From positions 2,728,001-2,792,000 of the forward strand of contig NZ_OY762512.1 in NCBI RefSeq assembly GCF_963665995.1: DNA of 64,000 bases, in the 5' to 3' direction. The notes below the pieces were generated by a model. That model was not told the origin of the DNA and did not search any database. It saw only the letters and a program-made list of their open reading frames with translations. The position numbers and the translations under genes were made by a program. Shown piece after piece: positions 8,898-16,218 of this stretch. Position 1 is the stretch's first letter. Every line of letters begins with the position of its first letter. Origin of the DNA: Pleurocapsa sp. FMAR1. Its GTDB lineage: Bacteria; Cyanobacteriota; Cyanobacteriia; Cyanobacteriales; Xenococcaceae.

Positions 8898-9185
8898 ATG
8901 TCTAACTATTGGGGAAATTATTGGCAACCAGAACAATCGCCTAAAAATATAGCGGTATCTCAACCTTCTAAATGGTTATCTAAATTGTTTGTTAAAGGAC
9001 AGTCATCCTTGGCTAATACATCAGTTCGAGAATTATCTTTATCTAGGCAAGTAGAACATTTGGAAAGGTGTAGCAACTTAGATTCAACACAGCCAGCAAA
9101 GCGTACTCGAATTAGTGAATTTACTTTAGCAGAACCTTTAGGCACAGCCAAGCGATCGCTAATCAAAATGCTTTATGGTAAGTAG
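8898..9185 (+). CDS. Small hypothetical protein
   Basis: A 95-residue ORF with ATG at 8898 (MSNYWGNYWQPEQSPKNI). It is hydrophilic and rich in Ser, Leu and Lys, with no signal peptide or membrane segment; the C-terminal part (RTRISEFTLAEPLGTAKRSL) is basic. It contains a HIP1 site and shows normal codon use for this genome, which supports it being real. I recognise no family. It ends 21 bases before the convergent guanine deaminase gene. Confidence 0.5.
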   Translation: MSNYWGNYWQPEQSPKNIAVSQPSKWLSKLFVKGQSSLANTSVRELSLSRQVEHLERCSNLDSTQPAKRTRISEFTLAEPLGTAKRSLIKMLYGK

Positions 9186-9206
9186 GGTGTGTCAATTTAC
9201 CTGTAC

Positions 9207-10529
9207 CTAAGAAAATTGAACAGCCTCACCTGCAACATAAGTAGCTGTTACCGCACGTTCATCTCCCAAGATCATCATGGCAAAGGCTTTTTCAGTTAAT
9301 TCGGCTAGATTTTTTGATTTAGGGTCGGGGTTACGCAGTTTCATTAAAGGTGTGGCTTGTAAATCCCAAACTACAAAATCAGCTTCTTTTCCTAGTTCAA
9401 AATTACCAATTTGATCCTCCAACGAAAGAGCTTTGGCTGCACCGAGAGTTGCTAAGTAAAAAGCCTGGAATACAGATAAACTCTTATTTTGCAGTTGCAT
9501 GATTTTATAAGCATCACTCATTGTTTTTAGCTGAGAAAGACTTGTTCCGCCTCCTACATCAGTGGCTAAACCAACTTTGATTGGGGTTTGAGTTGATTTT
9601 GCTTGGTCGAGTTTAAATAATCCACTGCCTAAAAATAGATTAGAAGTCGGACAAAAAGCGATCGCTGCACCTGCATCTGATAACCTGGCAAAAGCTGAAT
9701 CATCTAATTGAACGCAGTGAGCTAAAATAGTGCGATCGCCGATCAAATCAAACTGTTCGTATACATTTAAGTAATCTTTACTCTCAGGAAAAAGTTCGGC
9801 AGTAAACTGCACTTCTTGAACATTCTCTGCTAAATGAGTATGTACGTAGACATCGGCAAATTCCGCTTTTAACTTACCTGCTAGAGATAATTCTTCTGGG
9901 GTTGAAGTGATCGCAAAGCGGGGAGTGATAGCATAAAGCAATCGATCTAACCCGTGCCACTGTTGAATTTGTTCGCGAGTCTGGGCATAAGCAGTTTGAG
10001 CGTCGTTGAGCAAAAAATCTGGTGCATTGCGCGTCATCAACATTTGCCCCGCAATAATTCGCATCTGACGACTCTGTGCTTCAGTAAATATAGCTTCCAC
10101 TGACTGAGGAAAAATCGTGGTTAAGACTACGGCTGTTGTTGTACCGTTGCGTAATAGTTCGTCAAGAAAAAAAGAGGCGATTTTACGGGCATACTCCCTA
10201 TCCTTGAACTTAGCTTCAGTAGGAAAAGTATACTGATCCAGCCATTCCATCAATTGTTCTCCATAGGCAGCGATCATCTCGGTTTGAGGATAGTGAACGT
10301 GAAGATCGATTAAGCCTGGAGTAATTAATTTATCTTGATAGCTGGTAATTTCATCATTGGCATATTGTTCTTTTAAGCTTTCATAAGTCCCAAAAGCTTT
10401 GATTTTGCCATTTTCAACTACCAATAGCCCATCTGGCAGATAACGAACGCTATCCACTTCTGATTGATAAAAAGGATCGTTAACAAAGTCTAAAAATGAA
10501 CCACGAATTATTTTAGTAGATGATGACAT
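9207..10529 (-). CDS. guaD: Guanine deaminase
   Basis: The 440-residue product is a zinc-dependent amidohydrolase that converts guanine to xanthine and ammonia. Motifs in order: LIDLHVHYPQTEMIAAYG (near residue 72, metal ligands and guanine pocket), LLRNGTTTAVVL (near 130), YVHTHLAENVQEV (near 228), ILAHCVQL (near 265), FCPTSNLFLGSG (near 290) and GLATDVGGGTSLS (near 320). The order and the HVHYPQ motif are diagnostic for guanine deaminase rather than chlorohydrolases. Length fits the family. With the 8-oxoguanine deaminase at 6720 it makes a small purine-base deamination locus, although the genes are convergent and not an operon. Confidence 0.88.
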   Translation of the reverse strand: MSSSTKIIRGSFLDFVNDPFYQSEVDSVRYLPDGLLVVENGKIKAFGTYESLKEQYANDEITSYQDKLITPGLIDLHVHYPQTEMIAAYGEQLMEWLDQYTFPTEAKFKDREYARKIASFFLDELLRNGTTTAVVLTTIFPQSVEAIFTEAQSRQMRIIAGQMLMTRNAPDFLLNDAQTAYAQTREQIQQWHGLDRLLYAITPRFAITSTPEELSLAGKLKAEFADVYVHTHLAENVQEVQFTAELFPESKDYLNVYEQFDLIGDRTILAHCVQLDDSAFARLSDAGAAIAFCPTSNLFLGSGLFKLDQAKSTQTPIKVGLATDVGGGTSLSQLKTMSDAYKIMQLQNKSLSVFQAFYLATLGAAKALSLEDQIGNFELGKEADFVVWDLQATPLMKLRNPDPKSKNLAELTEKAFAMMILGDERAVTATYVAGEAVQFS

Positions 10530-10717
10530 GGTAAAAGAAGTCAGAAATTATAAGTCAAAAGTTATGAAGTCAAAAGTCACGAAGCTGACTGCCTGACATA
10601 TTTATTGTAGTAAAGCTAAATTTTAAAACACTTCAATTCATAAATTCGAGAAAACCAAATGGCATCATAATAGCTGATAGCCTGACTAATCAAAATTAAC
10701 TTGTACAATTGGCAAGT

Positions 10718-11200
10718 CTAAGAAAAGAATGAAATAGCCCCTATTTTTCCTTTAACTATCTGCAAGTAATCTTGGGGAGTTAACATAATTAAAGTACCTC
10801 GCACCCCAGCCGAGACAGTAATGCGATCGAAAGCTTCAATTGTTTCATCTACATAAACGGGATAGTCTTTTTTACTAGCTATAGCTGTTACTCCTCCGCG
10901 AACATATCCTGTAAGCGATTTTAGTTCTTTCAATGCAATCATTTCTAATTTACGTTCTCCAGTTAACTTAGCCATTGCTTTCAAGTCTAGCTGGGCATTA
11001 CCAGGAATTACAGCAAAATAAACATTGTTTGCATTACTGCAAACTACCAAAGTTTTAAAAACTTGTTCAGGCGCAAGATTTAGTTTATTAGCCGTACTTT
11101 CTGCGGTTAAATCTTCTATATCTACTTCATAATCGAGCAATTCATATACTATATCCGAAGAATCGAGCAGACGTACTGCATTGGTTTTTGGTATCGGCAT
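10718..11200 (-). CDS. ybaK: Cys-tRNA(Pro) deacylase / YbaK family
   Basis: The 160-residue product is a YbaK/ProX-type editing domain: KTNAVRLLDSSDIVYELLDY at the N-terminus, VFKTLVVCSNANNVYFAVIP, then LTGYVRGGVTAIASKKDYPV and IEAFDRITVSAGVRGTLI. Bacterial YbaK hydrolyses Cys-tRNA(Pro) misacylated by prolyl-tRNA synthetase. I set the start at ATG 11200 (MPIPKTNAVRLL) because this matches the family N-terminus. A longer reading frame up to 11308 exists, but its extra 36 codons are the translation of the palindromic repeat at 11224-11371. Monocistronic. Confidence 0.85.
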   Translation of the reverse strand: MPIPKTNAVRLLDSSDIVYELLDYEVDIEDLTAESTANKLNLAPEQVFKTLVVCSNANNVYFAVIPGNAQLDLKAMAKLTGERKLEMIALKELKSLTGYVRGGVTAIASKKDYPVYVDETIEAFDRITVSAGVRGTLIMLTPQDYLQIVKGKIGAISFFS

Positions 11201-11223
11201 TATATTACTATTTTCTGACTTCT

Positions 11224-11371
11224 GTAGGGGGCGAACGGTGAGGCAGCGCGTTGGGTCGAGACCCCGCGTCGGCGTAAGACGCAAGGGAATGCTCGACTTG
11301 CGGGTCACATGCGGCTAAAGCCTTTGTCGACTTGAAGCGACTGTCGAACCCGAAGGGCCGTTCGCCCCTAC
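11224..11371. repeat. 148-bp GC-rich palindromic repeat upstream of ybaK
   Basis: The element is bounded by GTAGGGGGCGAACGG on the left and CCGTTCGCCCCTAC on the right, which pair as an almost perfect 14-base stem with one extra G. Internal sequence holds further inverted repeats. Modules such as CGGGTTCGACAGTCGC and GGAATGCTC are shared (in either orientation) with the repeat at 8296-8583. It sits in the 5' region of ybaK, 24 bases upstream of its start codon. Confidence 0.7.
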
Positions 11372-11495
11372 TTGTTACAGTTGACTTTATTTGCCCTGCC
11401 TATTCAGAACTCAATTGTATACTGTATGCAGTTATACTTTTGTTCTCAGCCAATAATGGTAATTTTGCCTATTATTAACAGGTGTGAGAGTCAGA

Positions 11496-13358
11496 ATGAG
11501 TATTCAAAAAATAAAACAATGGCAGTTAAAATCTAGCAGTAGATTTAATTTAATTAACAATTCAATTTTATTATTCTTACCTTTTGCTATATTATCGGCT
11601 TCGGCACTTGAAACCAGGGCATCAGAAGAAGTGAACAGCTTCGATGACACTAGCGGGATGTCGCAAGTTAATAATGTTAGACAGTTAAAAACCAAAAAAG
11701 GTTTAGAAAGCCATGATGGTAATAGCGAGATGTCTCAGGTTACCAACGTTCAGCAGCTAAGAGATGTTTCGCCCACAGATTGGGCTTATGAGGCATTACG
11801 TTCATTGGTAGATCGTTATGGTTGCATTGCTGGTTTTCCCAATCAAACTTATCGCGGTAATCAACCCCTGTCTCGCTACGAATTTGCTGCGGGTTTAAAT
11901 TCCTGCCTCAGTCAAATCGAGCGATTAATTGCCTCGTCAGGAAGTGTTTCTCAATCTGACGTAGAGACTATTCAACGTTTAAACCAAGAATTTGCAGCAG
12001 AATTAGCAACCCTTGGTGGCAGAGTCGATGAATTGGAAAGTCGCGCTGCTGTAGTAGAAGATAGTCAATTTTCTACTACAGCTAAATTTACAGGTAATGT
12101 CTTTCTAAACGCTACAGGTGCAACTGCTAGTGATGATGTTTTAGCAGAAACAGCTAGTCTTGATGCACCTTTTAGTCTTCGTCGCGCAGGGCGGGATGCA
12201 AATAATAATCCTCTAATCAGCAACATTACAGACGATCCTGAAATTACCTTTAGTTATTATACTTGGTTAAACTTCGACTCTTCATTTACAGGAGAAGATA
12301 ACTTAACAGTTCAACTAGTAGCAGGGAACGGTAATTCTCCTGCTAACAATTATGTTTCCGCAGGGCTTTACAACACTTTTGGCGTTCCTTTTACCGATCA
12401 AACAGGTACAGCTACAGGAGTAGGTACTGTCGAGCTACGAGAATTATCATATGATTTTCCTGTTGGTGAAAAGTTAAGGGTTATAGTCGGACCTAGAATT
12501 AATTGGTATCGCTATTTTGATAACAACAACTATACCTTCTTCCTTACAGGCGCAAGTAGCTATAACTCTAGTGGTGGTACTTTAGTAAATCCAATCGATC
12601 GTGGTTCGGGTGCAGTAGTAACTTATGACTTTAATGACTTACTAAGCTTTAGAGTCGGTTATTTGGGAGAAAACACCGAGTTTTTACCCGCAGCGTTCTT
12701 TAATACCTCTTCCGATCCTAATAAAGGGTTATTTAGTGCTACTCAAAGCCTCACTGCCGAAATCGGTTTAGCGATCGCCGAAAAAGCAAATATCCGTTTT
12801 TTATATACTAGGGCTACTATAGACAATAACCAACCGATCCTGGATGCAAATGGCAACATTACAGGCTTTGGTGTCGGTGGAGCAACAGGAGAACCCATCT
12901 ATGGAGTGGCTGATGATGGCTTTGGTGGCACAATTGGAGATGCTCCTTCTGATACTTTTTCTTTTAACTTTGACTGGACAATTTTTGATAAGCTGGGAGT
13001 ATTTGGACGCTATGAATATGGCAGCACTAGCATTAGACCGACAAATCCCGCTCTAGACAATGGTAAAGTGAATGCCCAGTCTTTCCAAGCTGGATTAGCT
13101 TTTCCAGACTTGGGCAAAGAAGGTGCATTAGGGACTTTATCTTTTGTAGTCCCTTTTGATGTGCTTGATGGAGAAGAGTTTCTAATATCTGGTTCGGGTG
13201 ATGGAGGTACTCAATACGACCTTGAAGCTACCTATAATTTCCCAGTAAATGATAACATCTCTATTCTTCCTGCCTTTTACCTGACAATTAACCCCAATAA
13301 CTTTCAAGACAACCCCGATATTTATGTAGGTAATTTGCGGATGCAGTTTAAGCTATAG
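11496..13358 (+). CDS. Iron-uptake-type porin (SLH domain plus OprB-like barrel)
   Basis: Cyanobacterial SomA-type outer-membrane porin. Residues 1-45 form a signal peptide. An SLH domain follows: DVSPTDWAYEALRSLVDRYG, CIAGFPNQTYRGNQPLSRYE, FAAGLNSCLSQIERL. Next comes a coiled coil (about residues 155-185, ETIQRLNQEFAAELATLGG, RVDELESRAA), then a long barrel ending in a strand with a terminal aromatic/hydrophobic pattern (NLRMQFKL). The SLH part ties the trimer to peptidoglycan. Members are annotated as iron uptake porins. Start: ATG 11496 (MSIQKIKQW) is preceded by GAGAG and is preferred; a GTG at 11484 would add four residues. Confidence 0.85.
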   Translation: MSIQKIKQWQLKSSSRFNLINNSILLFLPFAILSASALETRASEEVNSFDDTSGMSQVNNVRQLKTKKGLESHDGNSEMSQVTNVQQLRDVSPTDWAYEALRSLVDRYGCIAGFPNQTYRGNQPLSRYEFAAGLNSCLSQIERLIASSGSVSQSDVETIQRLNQEFAAELATLGGRVDELESRAAVVEDSQFSTTAKFTGNVFLNATGATASDDVLAETASLDAPFSLRRAGRDANNNPLISNITDDPEITFSYYTWLNFDSSFTGEDNLTVQLVAGNGNSPANNYVSAGLYNTFGVPFTDQTGTATGVGTVELRELSYDFPVGEKLRVIVGPRINWYRYFDNNNYTFFLTGASSYNSSGGTLVNPIDRGSGAVVTYDFNDLLSFRVGYLGENTEFLPAAFFNTSSDPNKGLFSATQSLTAEIGLAIAEKANIRFLYTRATIDNNQPILDANGNITGFGVGGATGEPIYGVADDGFGGTIGDAPSDTFSFNFDWTIFDKLGVFGRYEYGSTSIRPTNPALDNGKVNAQSFQAGLAFPDLGKEGALGTLSFVVPFDVLDGEEFLISGSGDGGTQYDLEATYNFPVNDNISILPAFYLTINPNNFQDNPDIYVGNLRMQFKL

Positions 13359-13575
13359 TCATTACTGAGCAAAAATGAAAGAATTTAATATAGCGGTTCT
13401 CAAACTAATGAGATACAAAAGGGAATTGCTTTTAGGGATAGGGATCGGGGATTAGGAAAGAACTAGTACCTAATCCCCAATCTCCAATCTCCAGTCCCCA
13501 GACAGAACTAAAATGTACCTTGTTAATACGAGAAACGCTATAAACAGACTGAACAAGTTAAGTAAATTCTTTCTC

Positions 13576-13620
13576 AGCGTAAGATTCAAGCAATAATTCA
13601 TATTGCTTGAATCTTACGCT
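13576..13620. repeat. Perfect 20-bp inverted repeat with 5-base loop
   Basis: The left arm 13576-13595 begins AGCGTAAGATTC and the right arm 13601-13620 ends GAATCTTACGCT; they are exact reverse complements around ATTCA. There is no following T-run in either direction, so a classical terminator is not obvious. It could be a miniature mobile element or a transcript-end stem shared by porin and Uma2 transcripts. Confidence 0.8.
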
Positions 13621-13750
13621 TTGCTGCATGAATTCCAAAAAAGAATGATGCGAATCAAGTGGCGGGGTGACGGGGGAAGCGGAAGACGAGGAGACGGAGA
13701 GAACAGGAGACGAGGGGCAACTACGCAGGTAGCAAATTCTTTCCCCCAGT

Positions 13751-13782
13751 CCCCAAGTCCCCAAGTCCCCAAGTCCCCAAGT
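13751..13782. repeat. Tandem octamer repeat (CCCCAAGT)x4
   Basis: Four exact head-to-tail copies of CCCCAAGT, with a degenerate copy (CCCCAGT) in front. Short tandemly repeated sequences of this type are common in cyanobacterial spacers and vary in copy number. Confidence 0.85.
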
Positions 13783-13890
13783 CCATAAATTATCATCCGT
13801 AGCAAACATTTGAGTATTTCATATTACATTAGACTAAAAGAGTCAGATTTTTGCGCTGTGACTGTCAAGTTGTCACAACTATCTATAGCT

Positions 13891-14493
13891 ATGTTGATTG
13901 ATGACCAATTATCCATAAGCAAAGAGCATCTTTTAAAGCAGGATCGCACCCTCAGCTTTTCTGGTATGACTTGGGATGATTACGAAAAGTTTAATGCCGT
14001 TGAATACTTAGGCTATCGTGCATCTTTTTTAGATGGAGTAATTACTCTTATGTCTCCAAGTCAAAACCATGAGACAATTAAAGACTTTATCTTTTTGTTA
14101 GTTGTTACTTATGGTGATGCCTTTGATTTGGATTACTACCCTACAGGATCGACAACTTTTAAAGATAAAAATAAGCAGGTAGGAAAAGAACCAGATACAA
14201 GTTTTTGCTTTAATAATTTGAAAGAGATTCCCGACTTGGCGATAGAAGTAGTTTTTGGTAGTGATAGTATCAACGATCTAAAAAAATATCAGCAGTTAGA
14301 AGTTAAAGAAGTTTGGTTTTGGATTAATAATGTCCTAGAAATTTATGTTTTGGTTGATGATGTTTATCAACAGCAACAATATAGTTTAAATTTGCCGAAA
14401 ATTGAAGCTAAGTTGCTCACGAAATATATTGCTCAAGCTTTGACTGGAAATCCTAGAATACTTAAGAAAGGTTTTATAGAAGAAATAATTTAG
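13891..14493 (+). CDS. Uma2 family endonuclease (DUF820)
   Basis: The 200-residue product from ATG 13891 has the PD-(D/E)xK-type Uma2 fold: LSFSGMTWDDYEKFNAVEYL, SPSQNHETIKDFIFLLV (helix with the conserved His), GKEPDTSFCF (catalytic Asp), IPDLAIEVVF (catalytic Glu) and LKKYQQLEVKEVWFW. Uma2 proteins are very abundant in cyanobacteria; their biological role is unknown, and nuclease activity is inferred from the fold. A TTG at 13810 would add 27 residues unlike the family, so I rejected it. Two more Uma2 loci occur in this window (27118 and a fragment at 61532). Confidence 0.8.
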   Translation: MLIDDQLSISKEHLLKQDRTLSFSGMTWDDYEKFNAVEYLGYRASFLDGVITLMSPSQNHETIKDFIFLLVVTYGDAFDLDYYPTGSTTFKDKNKQVGKEPDTSFCFNNLKEIPDLAIEVVFGSDSINDLKKYQQLEVKEVWFWINNVLEIYVLVDDVYQQQQYSLNLPKIEAKLLTKYIAQALTGNPRILKKGFIEEII

Positions 14494-14719
14494 TTTAGAA
14501 AAGAGACTTTACTTTAAAACAATAAAGTTTTTTAAATGCCATGCAACTTAATTATGGCGCGATCGCAGTTACTTTTGTATAAAAACATTTTCAGATTTTG
14601 AAGCTCAATTTAGCAAAATTATCTTTGAGCTATATAACAACAGATCTCGATCACAGCTTGATTATTTAAGGCAAGTTTAAAATATTGCTTATTATTATAA
14701 AATAAGGATATTTATAACG

Positions 14720-15691
14720 ATGGGCGATTTTAGTTGGAGTGCTTTCGATAAATATACTCCCGATATCGATCAAGAAATAAAAGAAATATTAGATCGACTT
14801 CCTATTACGAACACTTCCAATAATCCCCAAGTTATTACTAATACGGTTATTCAGAACAAAAATGTTGTCATAAATAATTTAGAGGATATAGAAAATATCT
14901 TACGAGAATTAAATAGTTTAATTGGCTTGAAACAACTTAAATCAGAAATAAATAATCTGATCGACTTTCTTAAAATTCAACAAAAAAGGCAGGAATTGGG
15001 AATGTCTAAAGTTCCCATAACTTTACATTTAGTATTTTGTGGTTCACCTGGTACTGGAAAAACTACTGTAGCGCGACTAATTGGTAAGATATACAAAGAA
15101 TTGGGCATTCTCAAAAAAGGACATTGTATCGAAACAGATCGTTCGGGAATGGTAGCAGAATATATTGGACATACTGCCCCCAAGGTGGATAAATTAATTG
15201 AATCAGCCTTAGATGGTGTTTTATTTATTGATGAAGCTTATACTCTAAAACCAGAAAATGCAGGTAAAGATTTTGGACAAGAAGCGATTGATACTTTATT
15301 AAAAAGAATGGAAGATTATCGCGATCGCATCGTAGTTATTGTCGCAGGTTATAATCAGGAAATGTCTCGTTTTATTGAATCTAACCCAGGCTTGCAATCT
15401 AGATTTACGCGCTATTTTACTTTTGAAGATTATCAACCAAATGAATTATTAACTATCTTTCAAAAAATATGTAATTCTCATCATTATAAATTAGATAAAG
15501 CAGCAGAAAAAGCCTTAATAACAAAATTTACAAAGTTATTTGAGGAGAGAAATAAAAATTTTGGCAATGGTAGATTGGTACGCAATCTTTTTGAAAGAAC
15601 TATAGAAAAGCAAGCCACAAGACTAACTAAACTTTCTGAACTCGATCGAGAAAATATTGTCACCATCATGACAGAAGATATTGCTGTATAG
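14720..15691 (+). CDS. CbbX/SpoVK-type AAA+ ATPase
   Basis: The 323-residue product has a short polar N-terminus (1-50) and one AAA+ module: lead-in [20 protein letters not shown] (66-85), Walker A GSPGTGKT (109-116), the pore-loop-like region [18 protein letters not shown] (143-160), Walker B VLFIDEAY (167-174), sensor 1 IVVIVAGYN (204-212), the arginine finger [12 protein letters not shown] (224-235) and sensor 2 [13 protein letters not shown]. The closest named families are the Rubisco-activating CbbX and SpoVK. No Rubisco gene is nearby, so the substrate is unknown; its N-terminus may be the targeting part. Monocistronic, start ATG 14720 after an AAGGA-like site. Confidence 0.8.
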   Translation: MGDFSWSAFDKYTPDIDQEIKEILDRLPITNTSNNPQVITNTVIQNKNVVINNLEDIENILRELNSLIGLKQLKSEINNLIDFLKIQQKRQELGMSKVPITLHLVFCGSPGTGKTTVARLIGKIYKELGILKKGHCIETDRSGMVAEYIGHTAPKVDKLIESALDGVLFIDEAYTLKPENAGKDFGQEAIDTLLKRMEDYRDRIVVIVAGYNQEMSRFIESNPGLQSRFTRYFTFEDYQPNELLTIFQKICNSHHYKLDKAAEKALITKFTKLFEERNKNFGNGRLVRNLFERTIEKQATRLTKLSELDRENIVTIMTEDIAV

Positions 15692-15737
15692 TCATGAGTA
15701 ATTTTAAATGTTATCGTCAACGCACATAATAACAAAT

Positions 15738-15783
15738 TGAAAAAACCTCCTGATCGGATTTAGTGATCCAGCGTCAAGAGGTT
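15738..15783 (-). terminator. Terminator of the hli gene
   Basis: On the reverse strand AACCTCTTGA (15783-15774) pairs with TCAGGAGGTT (15753-15744) with a single G-T pair, and is followed by TTTTT. It lies 28 bases beyond the stop codon of the hli gene. Confidence 0.75.
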
Positions 15784-15810
15784 AAGTAATATCCACCTTA
15801 GATTATACAA

Positions 15811-15954
15811 TTACATTAGACCAAACTGAGCCAAAACTCCATGTCCAGTATTCATTTCTAAAATAATAGCTGCAACAAAACCAATCATCGCTAAACGACC
15901 ATTCCAAATTTCTGCATAATTGGTGAAGCCAAACTTGCCTTCTTTCTTTTGCAT
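15811..15954 (-). CDS. hli: High-light-inducible protein (one-helix chlorophyll-binding protein)
   Basis: The ORF is only 47 residues and I translated it from the reverse strand: [20 protein letters not shown] followed by [20 protein letters not shown]. The [19 protein letters not shown] helix is the chlorophyll a/b-binding signature of Hli/SCP proteins: the Glu-Arg pair and Asn coordinate chlorophyll. Such proteins bind chlorophyll and carotenoid in the thylakoid membrane and protect photosystem assembly under high light. ATG at 15954, terminator at 15738-15783, so monocistronic. Confidence 0.9.
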   Translation of the reverse strand: MQKKEGKFGFTNYAEIWNGRLAMIGFVAAIILEMNTGHGVLAQFGLM

Positions 15955-16218
15955 AATTAATTACTCCATTAGTTGCAGAGAACTGCTTAAGTCAACTATT
16001 CTTAATTAAGTGTAACTTTTTTACATAAAGCGTTGCAATATACTTTAGATAATAAGATTGCCTTCGTAAAAACTTTTAGCGTCCTAAGCATAGATTAAAG
16101 AGATTTAATTTCTTCGATCGTTTAAAACCGATCCTCTTACCCTGGAGTGAAGACAAAGCATACAGCTACAGGCTAATTTAATTATTAAGATTGGCAATAT
16201 AAACAAGATAGACTGAGC

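Larger units (their letters stand above)
13359..13890. other. Repeat-filled intergenic region
   Basis: No gene is supported. It holds: an inverted/tandem block near 13440-13502 (GGGGATTAGG versus CCTAATCCCC, then AATCTCC copies); a perfect 20-base inverted repeat at 13576-13620; a purine-rich block near 13660-13720; and four perfect copies of the octamer CCCCAAGT at 13751-13782. ORFs called here on both strands only translate these repeats. Confidence 0.75.

Noticed and set aside
13751-13782. CRISPR-like array
   Set aside because: The octamers are directly adjacent without spacers, so it is a simple tandem repeat; no cas genes are in the window.
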